Positions 1 through 6,686 of a stretch of 6,686 bases of DNA are shown one piece after another. A program made the position numbers and the translations under genes. Numbering within the stretch: position 1 is the stretch's first letter; the number at the start of each line of letters is the position of its first letter. Source of the stretch: Pedobacter sp. (lineage in GTDB: Bacteria > Bacteroidota > Bacteroidia > Sphingobacteriales > Sphingobacteriaceae); assembly GCA_004295885.1 (NCBI GenBank), contig SEDG01000133.1:1-6686 (forward strand), read 5' to 3'. Under the pieces are notes generated by a model. It saw nothing but the letters and a program-made list of their open reading frames with translations. It was not told the origin of the DNA and did not search any database.

Positions 1-3000
1 TCTGCTGCCGCTAGTTCTGCTAAATTGCACAAGGTTAATTCGATCAAAAAACCACAACTTGACATTGTAATACGTGGTATAGTTAAAGATTCAACAGGTG
101 CTCCTCTACCTGGTGCAGGTATTAAAGTAAAAGGACTTTCTACAAGTGTTGCGGCCGATGTGAACGGTGCGTTTACGATTGCAGTTCCTGATCAAAATGC
201 GGTATTAATCATAAAGTATGTTGGTTACGATACCCAAGAAATTACAGTAGGTACCAAAACAAGCATAGAAGTTATACTGAAAGAAACAGTTGGCTCAGAT
301 CTAAAAGAAGTTGCAATTGTTGGTTTCGGTACGCAGAAGAAAGAAAGCCTTGTTGGAGCCCAATCATCTGTAAATGCTGAAGAGCTAAGACAACCGGTTT
401 CTAGTATGAGCCAATTATTAGCTGGTCGTATACCTGGTGTGGTAAACGTTACGAGAAATGGTGAGCCTGGGGCAACAGGATCTGATATTTTCATCCGTGG
501 TATTTCATCGTTAACTTCTGGCGATAGAGGTCCACTTGTTATTATTGATGGTGTACCAAATCGTAACTTAAACGACATTAGCGTTTATGACGTTGAAAAC
601 TTCACTGTCTTAAAAGATGCTGCTGCAACTGCTGTTTACGGTATTAGAGGTGCGAATGGTGTAATTTTAATTAACACCAAACAAGGAAAGCTAGGCAGCC
701 CAAGAATTAATGTTGATTATTATGAGGGCATTACCAGGTTTACCAAGAGACCAGATTTAATAGACGGTGTAGATTATATGAATTTAGCTAACGAGGCTAA
801 ATATTCAGATTATATTCGTGGTGGAGCTGCTGGTGCTTTTACACCAGCTTATACTATTGATGCGATACAAAAAACTGCAGCAGGTTCAGATCCAATTCTT
901 TACCCGAATGTAAACTGGTTTGATGCTATATATAAGGATTTTGGTAGAAACAGGTCAGCCACCGCAAATTTATCTGGTGGAGTGAGTAACGCAAAATATT
1001 ATGTATCATTAGGTTATTACGGGGAGGATGGTTTGTTTAAAACGGATGAAGCCGTAAACTCTTCTATCAAACAAAACTTTAGCCGTTATAACATAAGTAC
1101 CAATCTAAACTGGGATATAACAGGTACAACAAAATTAGATTTAGGAATTAAAGGTATTTTAACTCAATCTAACTATCCAAGTAATTTAGGTGCACAGGAT
1201 ATCTTTAATCAAGCTTTTTTAATTAATCCAACATCTTTCCCTATTCTTTACCCAAATGGAAGTTTGCCAGGTATTAGCCCTCAGGCAGATCAGCGTAACC
1301 CTTATGGTGATATTACTAGGAACGGATATAGAATTGGTTACAACAATCAATTGTATTCAAATCTTCGTTTAACGCAGGATTTAAAAGAATTAACTCCAGG
1401 TTTATCTGTTACAACGATGTTCTCCTTTGACATTAATAATAGTAATGCAATTGCTAGAACTAAGAGAGAAACGTTATACAGAATAAATCCAACTGATCCA
1501 TACATCGTTCCTGGTAATCCAGCATCTGGCTACAAATATGGCTTGATTTTGCAAGGACAGGATTTCTTGAATTATGGAATTGGCAATGGTGGCGATAAAA
1601 AAATGTATTTTGAGGCTGCTGTTAACTATAATCGTGTTTTTGGTAAACATGCTGTAACCGGTTTATTGTTATATAACCAAAATGACAACACAACACCTTT
1701 TGCAGGAAATTTAACGCTATCTCTTCCATACAGATTACAAGGTGTGGCCAGTCGTGCTACGTATGCGTTTGACAACAAATACTTCTTTGAACTTAACGTT
1801 GGTTACAATGGCTCAGAAAATTTTGCACCAGATAAACGTTATGGATTTTTCCCTGCTATTGGTATTGGATGGTTGCTTTCTAACGAGAAATTTTTCGAGA
1901 AGTTAAAAAACACTTTCCAAATGGTGAAATTCCGTTACTCTGATGGTATTGTAGGTAGTGGTGGTAGTGGCGGTGGTTATGCCGGCGCAGAAGGAGATCG
2001 TTTTTATTACCTAACTAAAGTTGGTTCTGCAAGTGGTTATACGTTCGGGTCAAATGGTAACATTTCTCCTGGTGGCTTAGGCGTAACGGCTTATGGCGTA
2101 GATGTTACTTGGGCCGAAACTCGTAAACAAGATCTTGGATTCGAACTAAAAACCTTAAATAACAACCTTTCATTAATCGTCGACTTCTTTAAAGAGAGAA
2201 GGGAAAATCAATTCATCAGTAGGGGAACAGTGCCAAATTATATCGGTTTGGCTAACACTCCAATTGGTAATTTAGGTATTGTAGAAAATAAAGGTATTGA
2301 TGGTACTATCACTTATGATGCTAAATTGGGAGGTGATTGGTCAATCAATTTAAGAGCTAATGCAACATTTAATAAGGATAAAGTAATTGAAAATGATCAA
2401 GCCCCGAAGGCTTTCCCTTGGTTAGAGCAAAGAGGAACAAACATTTTAGCCTCTACCCGTTTTGGTTATGTTGCTGAAAAGTTATTCGAAAATCAACAAG
2501 AGATTAATAGTAGCCCTACGCAGTTTGGTACATTAATGCCTGGAGATATTAAATACAAAGATTTAAATGGCGATGGTAGAATTGACTCATTTGATCAGCA
2601 AATTATTGGTAGAGGTGATATTCCAAGCACGACTTACGGTGCAGGTTTTTCACTTACTTTTAAAAACTTTGACTTTGGCTTATTCTTCCAAGGACAACAC
2701 AATGCAGATATTATTTTAGGAATTCCATCTTTTGCTAACTCTGGCGGTTTAGGTAACATGTTGGCAGTGGCTACAGATCGTTGGACACCAACTAATCCAC
2801 GTCAAGATGCAGTTTATCCTCGTTTATCTTACGGTGGTACAAATAATAACAATTACCAAGCTAGTACTTGGTGGCTAAGAGATGTTAATTTTTTAAGACT
2901 AAAAAATGCGGACTTTGGATATACGCTTAAAAATGGCATCAAAACATTGGGCGTTAAGCGCTTAAGAATTTATGCGATGGGTTATAACCTGCTTACATTC

Positions 3001-3099
3001 AGCAAGTTTAAGCTTTGGGATCCAGAATTGTTAACCAATAATGGAACCAGATACCCTTTAACCACTAACTACTCTTTAGGTTTAACCGCTAATTTTTAA
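1..3099 (+). CDS. SusC/RagA-family TonB-linked outer membrane transporter, 5'-truncated by the window
   Basis: Outer-membrane beta-barrel that imports oligomers bound by a SusD partner, powered by TonB. The frame is open from base 1 (1032 residues visible), so the true start and signal peptide lie upstream; the TTG at 25 is only an internal Leu codon. Residues below count from base 1. About 21-97 form a carboxypeptidase-D regulatory-like domain (APLPGAGIKVKG, then VNGAF and YVGYDTQ). At 101-110 is the LKEVAIVGFG segment where SusC proteins carry the TonB-box region. The plug runs to about 230, with LAGRIPGV, FIRG (I165-R166-G167), VIIDGVP and the family hallmark VLKDAAATAVYGIRGANGV. The rest is barrel, ending in a terminal Phe (SLGLTANF) as barrel proteins usually do. 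A Gly/Ser-rich loop lies at 652-659 and a calcium-loop-like DLNGDGRID at 854-862. Size is normal for the family. The substrate cannot be read from the sequence. It is followed 11 bases later by its SusD partner. Family assignment is very secure. Confidence 0.97.
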   Translation, partial: SAAASSAKLHKVNSIKKPQLDIVIRGIVKDSTGAPLPGAGIKVKGLSTSVAADVNGAFTIAVPDQNAVLIIKYVGYDTQEITVGTKTSIEVILKETVGSDLKEVAIVGFGTQKKESLVGAQSSVNAEELRQPVSSMSQLLAGRIPGVVNVTRNGEPGATGSDIFIRGISSLTSGDRGPLVIIDGVPNRNLNDISVYDVENFTVLKDAAATAVYGIRGANGVILINTKQGKLGSPRINVDYYEGITRFTKRPDLIDGVDYMNLANEAKYSDYIRGGAAGAFTPAYTIDAIQKTAAGSDPILYPNVNWFDAIYKDFGRNRSATANLSGGVSNAKYYVSLGYYGEDGLFKTDEAVNSSIKQNFSRYNISTNLNWDITGTTKLDLGIKGILTQSNYPSNLGAQDIFNQAFLINPTSFPILYPNGSLPGISPQADQRNPYGDITRNGYRIGYNNQLYSNLRLTQDLKELTPGLSVTTMFSFDINNSNAIARTKRETLYRINPTDPYIVPGNPASGYKYGLILQGQDFLNYGIGNGGDKKMYFEAAVNYNRVFGKHAVTGLLLYNQNDNTTPFAGNLTLSLPYRLQGVASRATYAFDNKYFFELNVGYNGSENFAPDKRYGFFPAIGIGWLLSNEKFFEKLKNTFQMVKFRYSDGIVGSGGSGGGYAGAEGDRFYYLTKVGSASGYTFGSNGNISPGGLGVTAYGVDVTWAETRKQDLGFELKTLNNNLSLIVDFFKERRENQFISRGTVPNYIGLANTPIGNLGIVENKGIDGTITYDAKLGGDWSINLRANATFNKDKVIENDQAPKAFPWLEQRGTNILASTRFGYVAEKLFENQQEINSSPTQFGTLMPGDIKYKDLNGDGRIDSFDQQIIGRGDIPSTTYGAGFSLTFKNFDFGLFFQGQHNADIILGIPSFANSGGLGNMLAVATDRWTPTNPRQDAVYPRLSYGGTNNNNYQASTWWLRDVNFLRLKNADFGYTLKNGIKTLGVKRLRIYAMGYNLLTFSKFKLWDPELLTNNGTRYPLTTNYSLGLTANF

Positions 3100-3110
3100 A
3101 ATTTAAAAGG

Positions 3111-4943
3111 ATGAAAAAAATATCATTATATGCAGTTGCAGTTTTGCTAATAGTTAGCAATTACAGCTGTAAAAAATTCTTAGATCAAGTACCTGATGAC
3201 AGACTTACGTTTGAGCAAATGTATCAGAGAAAAGCTACTGTTGATCAAGCATTAGCGAATGTTTATTCTACTTTGCCAGAGCAAAATCAGGATCGTTCGG
3301 CCGGTGCAGCTGGTAACATAGGCCCATGGACAGCAGCTTCTGATGAGGCAGATTATACATTGCCTAATTTCACTGAAAACGTTAATTCAGGTTCTTGGGA
3401 TGCAACCAGCGGACAGGTAAATTATCATTGGCAAAATTATTACAGAGGTATACAAGCAGCCAGTACTTTTATGGCTAACGTAAATAGATGTACAGATTGT
3501 AACATCGGTGGTATAGATCTTGTTAACCGATACTCAAACGAAGCAAGGGCTTTAAGAGCAATCTATTACTACTATTTGGTAAAACAATATGGTCCGGTTG
3601 TATTGTTAGGCAATGATCCTATCGCATCTGATGCACCGCTAGAGGCAATCAGTAAGCCGCGTAACTCAATGGACGAATGTATTGATTACATTGTTGCTGA
3701 GTTAGATGCTGCTATACCACGTTTGCCAGCTACACCACAAGCTAATGAAGATTTTGGCCATGTGACAGCTTCGGTGGCAGAAGCGTATAAAATCAGGGCT
3801 TTAATAACTGCTGCTCGTCCGTTGTTTAATGGAAATACTGATTATGCGGCTTTAAAAAACAAAGATGGCAAGCAATTGATCAGTCAAACTGCAAATGCTG
3901 CGAAATGGGCAAAGGCTGCTGCGGCTGCTAAAGCTTTTTTAACTAATCCAAGTTATTCGAGTTATGCTTTATATACTGTTGCAGCGACTCCATCTGGCTT
4001 GCCAAACACCGCATTTAATAGGGCGTTTATCGCTACAAGAGATGTAATGTTGAATGGTTGGAACAGTGAAATTATTTTCGCGAGAGGTGGCGATGTAACC
4101 TTTTATCAATATTCTTTAGCACCAAATCATTTAGGAGCTTCGGGTGGTGATAAAGGAGGCTCGTTCTTATCTCCATCTCAACAATTAGTAGATGCATTTT
4201 TTACTGCAAATGGCCTACCTATTCAAGATGATCCTACTTACTCTAATTCGGGATCATCTGCTTATCAAGCTCCAGATCCAAATGATCAGGGAGTGGCAAG
4301 AACCATCAATAATATGTACGTAAATCGTGAACCTCGTTTTTATTCAAATATTACATATACTGGGCGTAAATGGATTAATCCACAGTCTAATATTGTTACA
4401 GATTTTACAAATAATGGTAATGCTGGTAAAGGTAACATTGCCAATAATGATTACACTAAAACTGGTTATACATCTAGAAAACATTTAACTGTTGCAGGTT
4501 GGACTACAGGAAGAGCAGTGTTTTCAGTGATCAGATTGGCAGAAATCTATTTAAATTACATTGAAGCTTTACAGGAATCAAACCCATCTGATCCAGATAT
4601 TTTGATTTACTTGAATAGAATTCGTTCAAGAGCAGGTATACCAACTTATGGTAGTGGCGTTGGAACAATTCCGGTACCTTCAGATATGAGAGAAGCCATC
4701 CGCAGGGAAAGAAGAGTAGAACTGGCATTTGAATTAGATAGATACTTCTACACCAGAGAATGGAAAATTGCAGAAACCACTGATACCCAAATTAGAGGTT
4801 TAAATATCACTCAAAATGCTCCAGGATTTTTTACGCCTGTAGTAACAGAGAATAGAGTTTTCCAGAAGAAACATTATTTGTGGCCAATACCAAATGCTGA
4901 GGTGCAAAAAGTGCCCCTTATCGTACAAAATACAGGTTGGTAA
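3111..4943 (+). CDS. SusD/RagB-family surface nutrient-binding lipoprotein
   Basis: Partner of the preceding SusC: a lipidated, surface-exposed lid that captures ligand and passes it to the barrel. The 610-residue product starts with a lipoprotein signal (KK, hydrophobic run, SNYSC with the lipidated Cys at 20), followed by CKKFLDQVPDD, the usual mature SusD start. Family motifs appear in order: NEARALRAIYYYYLVKQYGPV (143-163, the TPR helix that contacts SusC), RLAEIYLNYIEAL, LNRIRSRAGIP, REAIRRERRVELAFELDRYF (527-546), and C-terminal LWPIP (590-594) leading to QNTGW at the end. It is at the longer end of the family, so ligand-binding loops may be enlarged. The ATG at 3111 follows AAAAGG directly and gives a complete signal peptide, so the start is secure. 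The 11-base gap to the SusC stop implies co-transcription. The ligand is unknown; the neighbouring peptidases hint at peptide or glycopeptide (inference). Confidence 0.97.
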   Translation: MKKISLYAVAVLLIVSNYSCKKFLDQVPDDRLTFEQMYQRKATVDQALANVYSTLPEQNQDRSAGAAGNIGPWTAASDEADYTLPNFTENVNSGSWDATSGQVNYHWQNYYRGIQAASTFMANVNRCTDCNIGGIDLVNRYSNEARALRAIYYYYLVKQYGPVVLLGNDPIASDAPLEAISKPRNSMDECIDYIVAELDAAIPRLPATPQANEDFGHVTASVAEAYKIRALITAARPLFNGNTDYAALKNKDGKQLISQTANAAKWAKAAAAAKAFLTNPSYSSYALYTVAATPSGLPNTAFNRAFIATRDVMLNGWNSEIIFARGGDVTFYQYSLAPNHLGASGGDKGGSFLSPSQQLVDAFFTANGLPIQDDPTYSNSGSSAYQAPDPNDQGVARTINNMYVNREPRFYSNITYTGRKWINPQSNIVTDFTNNGNAGKGNIANNDYTKTGYTSRKHLTVAGWTTGRAVFSVIRLAEIYLNYIEALQESNPSDPDILIYLNRIRSRAGIPTYGSGVGTIPVPSDMREAIRRERRVELAFELDRYFYTREWKIAETTDTQIRGLNITQNAPGFFTPVVTENRVFQKKHYLWPIPNAEVQKVPLIVQNTGW

Positions 4944-4955
4944 AATTATAAATAT

Positions 4956-4983
4956 AGCACCGTGTAATGTTATACACGGTGCT
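4956..4983 (+). terminator. Strong stem-loop after the SusD gene (terminator or mRNA 3'-end stabiliser)
   Basis: AGCACCGTGTA (4956-4966) is perfectly complementary to TACACGGTGCT (4973-4983), giving an 11-bp stem with a 6-base loop, 12 bases after the SusD stop. The sequence after it (TTATCCTCATTTTATAG) is T-rich but has no clean T tract. It may therefore be a partial terminator or a structure protecting the susCD transcript rather than a full stop. The next gene starts 26 bases later with no recognisable promoter between, which favours partial read-through. Hairpin seen directly; function inferred. Confidence 0.6.
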
Positions 4984-5009
4984 TATCCTCATTTTATAGT
5001 ATAAATTTT

Positions 5010-5984
5010 ATGAAAAATATTTTTTTATCAGCTGGATTGGCTATTGCTGCCTTAATCATTTCGTGTAATGCGAAGAAGCAAAACTTGAATGTTGTAACTC
5101 CAGTTTCGCCAGTAGTGGAAACTGTAGACCCTCCAGGTGCGCCACCTAAACAATGGAAAGAACATTGGTTTGAACATGTACAATTGCTTAATCGTGTTTT
5201 TTACAACAATAGTGTAGTTGTTTATTATGATGATGCCGTGAGTAGGTCTATCACTTGGCCAAGTACTTATATGGCTGAGGCTTGGGAGTATACTAAAAAA
5301 ACATACGGGCAATTTGGCCCAGATCCAAAATTGTATGTGATCTATCACACTGGTAAATATGGTGGCGGTCACCCATCTACTTATATGGATGCAGGGCATG
5401 ACTATCGTAATGTTACCGATTGCGGCAAAAACGAAACCAATGCGTGGTCTACTGGTACGGGTAATGACATCGATTTATCAACCCATGAAATTGGCCACAT
5501 TGTGGAGGGGGCGGCTAAGGGTGTTCATGGTTCGCCAGCATTTGATATTTGGCATGATAGTAAATGGATGGAAATTTACCAATATGATGTTTATTTAGGC
5601 TTAAATCGTACTGACGATGCAACTCGCTGGTTTGCCATGATGAATGCAGGGACCGATTCTTACCCAAGAGCAAATACCCACTGGTTTAAAGATTGGTTTT
5701 ATCCTATTTATAATGGGTATGGAAAATCGGCTGTGTTGAATAAATTTTTCACACTATTGGCAGAGCATTTCCCTAAAACAACTTTTAACAACGGTGTAAC
5801 TACATATCCTGAATATAGTAGAAAAATGAATTTTGGAGAGTTTGTTCATTTTTGGAGCGGTGCAGCTGGTACAGATCTAAAAACACTTGCCTTAACTGCT
5901 TTTGGAAATAAAGATGAAAAAGGAAATGATTGGACAGTTCAGTTAACAACCGCAAAATCTACCTTTTCAAGTATCACCTATTAA
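5010..5984 (+). CDS. Predicted zinc-metallopeptidase lipoprotein (HExGH-x24-E), family uncertain
   Basis: A 324-residue exported protein that probably cleaves protein or glycoprotein outside the cytoplasm. It begins with a lipoprotein signal (MKNIFLSAGLAIAALIISC, lipidated Cys19) and a short Val/Pro-rich linker (about 24-48). The body holds HEIGH at 159-163: two zinc-ligand His and catalytic Glu160. Glu188 in KWMEIYQYD, 24 residues after His163, is the best candidate third ligand, as in gluzincins. The HExGH...E spacing falls within the pattern described for M60-like (enhancin-type) peptidases, and the C-terminal GEFVHFWSGAAGTDLKTLALTAFG is loosely reminiscent of them, but the remaining sequence is not one I recognise. 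The metzincin pattern HExxHxxGxxH is absent. DIDLSTHEIGHIVEG (153-167) closely resembles the motif region of the next gene's product. The ATG at 5010 is the first in frame after a stop at 4965. No acidic surface-export signal follows Cys19 (NAKK), so its final membrane face is unclear. Likely co-transcribed with the SusC/SusD genes. Confidence 0.85.
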   Translation: MKNIFLSAGLAIAALIISCNAKKQNLNVVTPVSPVVETVDPPGAPPKQWKEHWFEHVQLLNRVFYNNSVVVYYDDAVSRSITWPSTYMAEAWEYTKKTYGQFGPDPKLYVIYHTGKYGGGHPSTYMDAGHDYRNVTDCGKNETNAWSTGTGNDIDLSTHEIGHIVEGAAKGVHGSPAFDIWHDSKWMEIYQYDVYLGLNRTDDATRWFAMMNAGTDSYPRANTHWFKDWFYPIYNGYGKSAVLNKFFTLLAEHFPKTTFNNGVTTYPEYSRKMNFGEFVHFWSGAAGTDLKTLALTAFGNKDEKGNDWTVQLTTAKSTFSSITY

Positions 5985-5989
5985 GCAAC

Positions 5990-6012
5990 TAAAGATGCGG
6001 TTAACATCTTTA
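5990..6012 (+). other. Weak stem-loop between the two peptidase genes
   Basis: TAAAGATG (5990-5997) pairs perfectly with CATCTTTA (6005-6012) around a 7-base loop, 5 bases after the preceding stop codon and 24 bases before the next ATG. It is AT-rich and has no T tract behind it (ACTAACAATTAAAA follows), so an intrinsic terminator is unlikely. It could be a minor mRNA processing or stability element, or chance. The rest of the 52-base gap shows no TAnnTTTG promoter element and no Shine-Dalgarno site before the next ATG. Confidence 0.3.
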
Positions 6013-6036
6013 CACTAACAATTAAAATACACACAA

Positions 6037-6686
6037 ATGTTTAAAAAAATTCACAGCATCGTTTTACTTCTGATCATGGCACAACTTTCGTTTGCGCAAA
6101 GAAACCAAGGTTATAAGTTAACCATACTTGATCCAGACAACAAAGTTGATGACAGACAAAAAACAGAAATAACTCAGGCATTTAACCTGGTTTACCCTGA
6201 GTTTGCAAGGGCAGATGGTTACAGGACTAAAAGAGACGTAACATTGGAATTCGCTGACGGACTATCAGAAAGTATGACAGCCCAGGCAGGCAAAATCGTT
6301 GTAAACAAAAGCTGGTTTTTAAATAACAGCTCAAAATTTGAAAGAGAATTGAGGGTTAAATTTGCTAAGAACTGGGTTTCTTCAGACACTATCAAAAAGA
6401 AAGGTTATCAACTGGTTTTTATCAGTAAAGACCCAAATCTAGATCAAAAGGTGAAGCAAAATTTGATAGATACTTATTTTAAAGTATATCCAAAATTGGT
6501 AAAAACTTATAACAAGAACTCCACCAAAGAAGTACTTTTTGTAGTAGATACAGCTTACAAAGCTGTGGCAGAAGCCAGTGGCGGACGAATATTGTTTAGT
6601 GCTGGTTACATGAAAGCGCACCCAACAGACATAGATGTAGTAACGCATGAAACAATGCACATTGTACAAGGTTACGGTTACAGCGC
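6037..6686 (+). CDS. Basic secretory protein (BSP)-family metallopeptidase, 3'-truncated by the window, with N-terminal degenerate repeat
   Basis: The first 216 residues of a secreted peptidase of the plant/bacterial basic secretory protein type (Pfam BSP, 'peptidase of plants and bacteria'); the reading frame runs off the window end. MFKKIHSIVLLLIMAQLSFA-Q is a standard Sec signal with cleavage likely after Ala20 and no lipobox, so the product is soluble in the periplasm or secreted, unlike its lipoprotein neighbour. Residues 127-216 carry the family features: helix VKQNLIDTYFKVYPKLVKTYN, strand EVLFVVD, the GGRILFSAGYMKAHP segment, then DIDVVTHETMHIVQG with zinc motif H204-E205-T-M-H208. 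The third ligand (a later Glu in related proteins) lies beyond the window. Residues 32-114 look like a diverged copy of the same module without the HExxH residues. The ATG at 6037 gives a full signal peptide and lies 52 bases after the previous stop. Family call secure; substrate unknown. Confidence 0.88.
   Translation, partial: MFKKIHSIVLLLIMAQLSFAQRNQGYKLTILDPDNKVDDRQKTEITQAFNLVYPEFARADGYRTKRDVTLEFADGLSESMTAQAGKIVVNKSWFLNNSSKFERELRVKFAKNWVSSDTIKKKGYQLVFISKDPNLDQKVKQNLIDTYFKVYPKLVKTYNKNSTKEVLFVVDTAYKAVAEASGGRILFSAGYMKAHPTDIDVVTHETMHIVQGYGYS
6130..6669 (+). repeat. Diverged internal protein duplication within the BSP-type peptidase
   Basis: Residues 32-114 (bases 6130-6378) and 132-211 (6430-6669) of the last gene's product share an order of elements: DP, an acidic/basic helix, VYP (52-54 and 150-152), a V-rich strand (VTLEF and VLFVV), A-x-x-G-[KR]-I (A82/G85/I87 and A180/G183/I185), then [WY]-[FM]. 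From residue 37 onward they align without gaps at an offset of 98 residues. Identity is low (about nine matches over roughly 75 positions by eye), so common origin is an inference. The segment matching H204-E-T-M-H208 is R106-V-K-F-A110, so the first copy could not bind zinc in the same way. Confidence 0.5.

Noticed and set aside
25..27. TTG as the start codon of the SusC gene
   Set aside because: The frame is open upstream to base 1 and a start here would leave no signal peptide, which an outer-membrane barrel needs. The gene is simply cut by the window edge.
225..578. Minus-strand open frame (117 codons)
   Set aside because: Lies fully opposite the conserved SusC regulatory and plug domains; no recognisable domain or start signal. 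It is a shadow of the real gene.
1954..1977. Gly/Ser codon run (GSGGSGGG) as a DNA repeat or slippage site
   Set aside because: Short, imperfect at the DNA level and in a barrel loop region; no sign of frameshift or phase variation.
4531..4728. Minus-strand open frame (65 codons)
   Set aside because: Opposite the conserved C-terminal SusD motifs; no family resemblance.
4944..5009. Independent promoter for the peptidase genes
   Set aside because: No TAnnTTTG -7 element with an upstream TTG was found in the gap; general AT-richness alone is not evidence.
5052..5399. Minus-strand open frame (115 codons)
   Set aside because: Opposite the lipoprotein peptidase gene; low-complexity, unlikely protein composition and no supporting signals.
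5484..5573. Metzincin assignment (HExxHxxGxxH) for the lipoprotein
   Set aside because: The Gly is one residue too far (HEIGHIVEG) and no His or Asp sits at the required third-ligand position; a Glu at +25 fits a gluzincin arrangement better.
5359..5598. Plus-strand open frame (79 codons) inside the HEIGH lipoprotein gene
   Set aside because: Overlaps the region encoding the zinc motif in another frame; Met/Trp-rich translation with no recognisable family.
5010..5984. Peptidase_Mx1 / substrate-import-associated zinc metallohydrolase lipoprotein family, known beside SusCD genes
   Set aside because: Context and lipoprotein nature fit, but those proteins, as I recall, have HEFxHxLHQ-like motifs, and the surrounding sequence here does not match what I remember. 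Kept only as an alternative to test by profile search.
6439..6669. Minus-strand open frame (76 codons)
   Set aside because: Opposite the BSP catalytic module; Cys/Tyr/Phe-rich translation typical of a reverse-strand shadow of AT-rich coding DNA.

Overview
The window looks like Bacteroidota DNA, most plausibly a Sphingobacteriaceae (Pedobacter-like) genome. This rests on three things: a SusC/SusD outer-membrane pair with the typical family motifs, AT-rich coding sequence, and starts that lack strong Shine-Dalgarno sites (inference from gene content; no marker gene is present). All genes are on the + strand and closely spaced, as in one operon. The first and last genes are cut by the window edges.

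Layout: 1-3099 is a SusC-type TonB-dependent transporter that is open from base 1 and so lacks its 5' end. 3111-4943 is its SusD-type surface lipoprotein partner, 11 bases downstream. 4956-4983 is a strong hairpin in the gap after susD. 5010-5984 encodes a lipoprotein with a zinc-metallopeptidase motif (HEIGH, then E 25 residues later) that I cannot assign to a family with certainty. 5990-6012 is a weaker hairpin. 6037-6686 is the 5' part of a secreted protein of the plant/bacterial basic secretory protein (BSP) peptidase type; the window ends 12 residues after the first His of its HETMH motif.

How they may work together (inference): the SusC/SusD pair would bind and import an oligomer, and two exported metallopeptidases would act on a protein or glycoprotein at the surface or in the periplasm. 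No glycoside hydrolase, polysaccharide lyase, sulfatase or regulator is visible here. The locus therefore looks more like a peptide or glycopeptide uptake system, comparable to RagAB, than a classical polysaccharide utilisation locus, although genes outside the window could change this view.

The most unusual points are: (i) the near-identical active-site neighbourhood of the two adjacent but otherwise dissimilar peptidases (DID..THE..HIV.G); (ii) an apparent degenerate, metal-ligand-free duplicate of the peptidase fold in the N-terminal half of the last protein; and (iii) the unassigned HExGH-x24-E lipoprotein. No RNA gene, mobile element, CRISPR array or recognisable Bacteroidota promoter (-7 TAnnTTTG) was found in the intergenic gaps, and no gap exceeds 70 bases.
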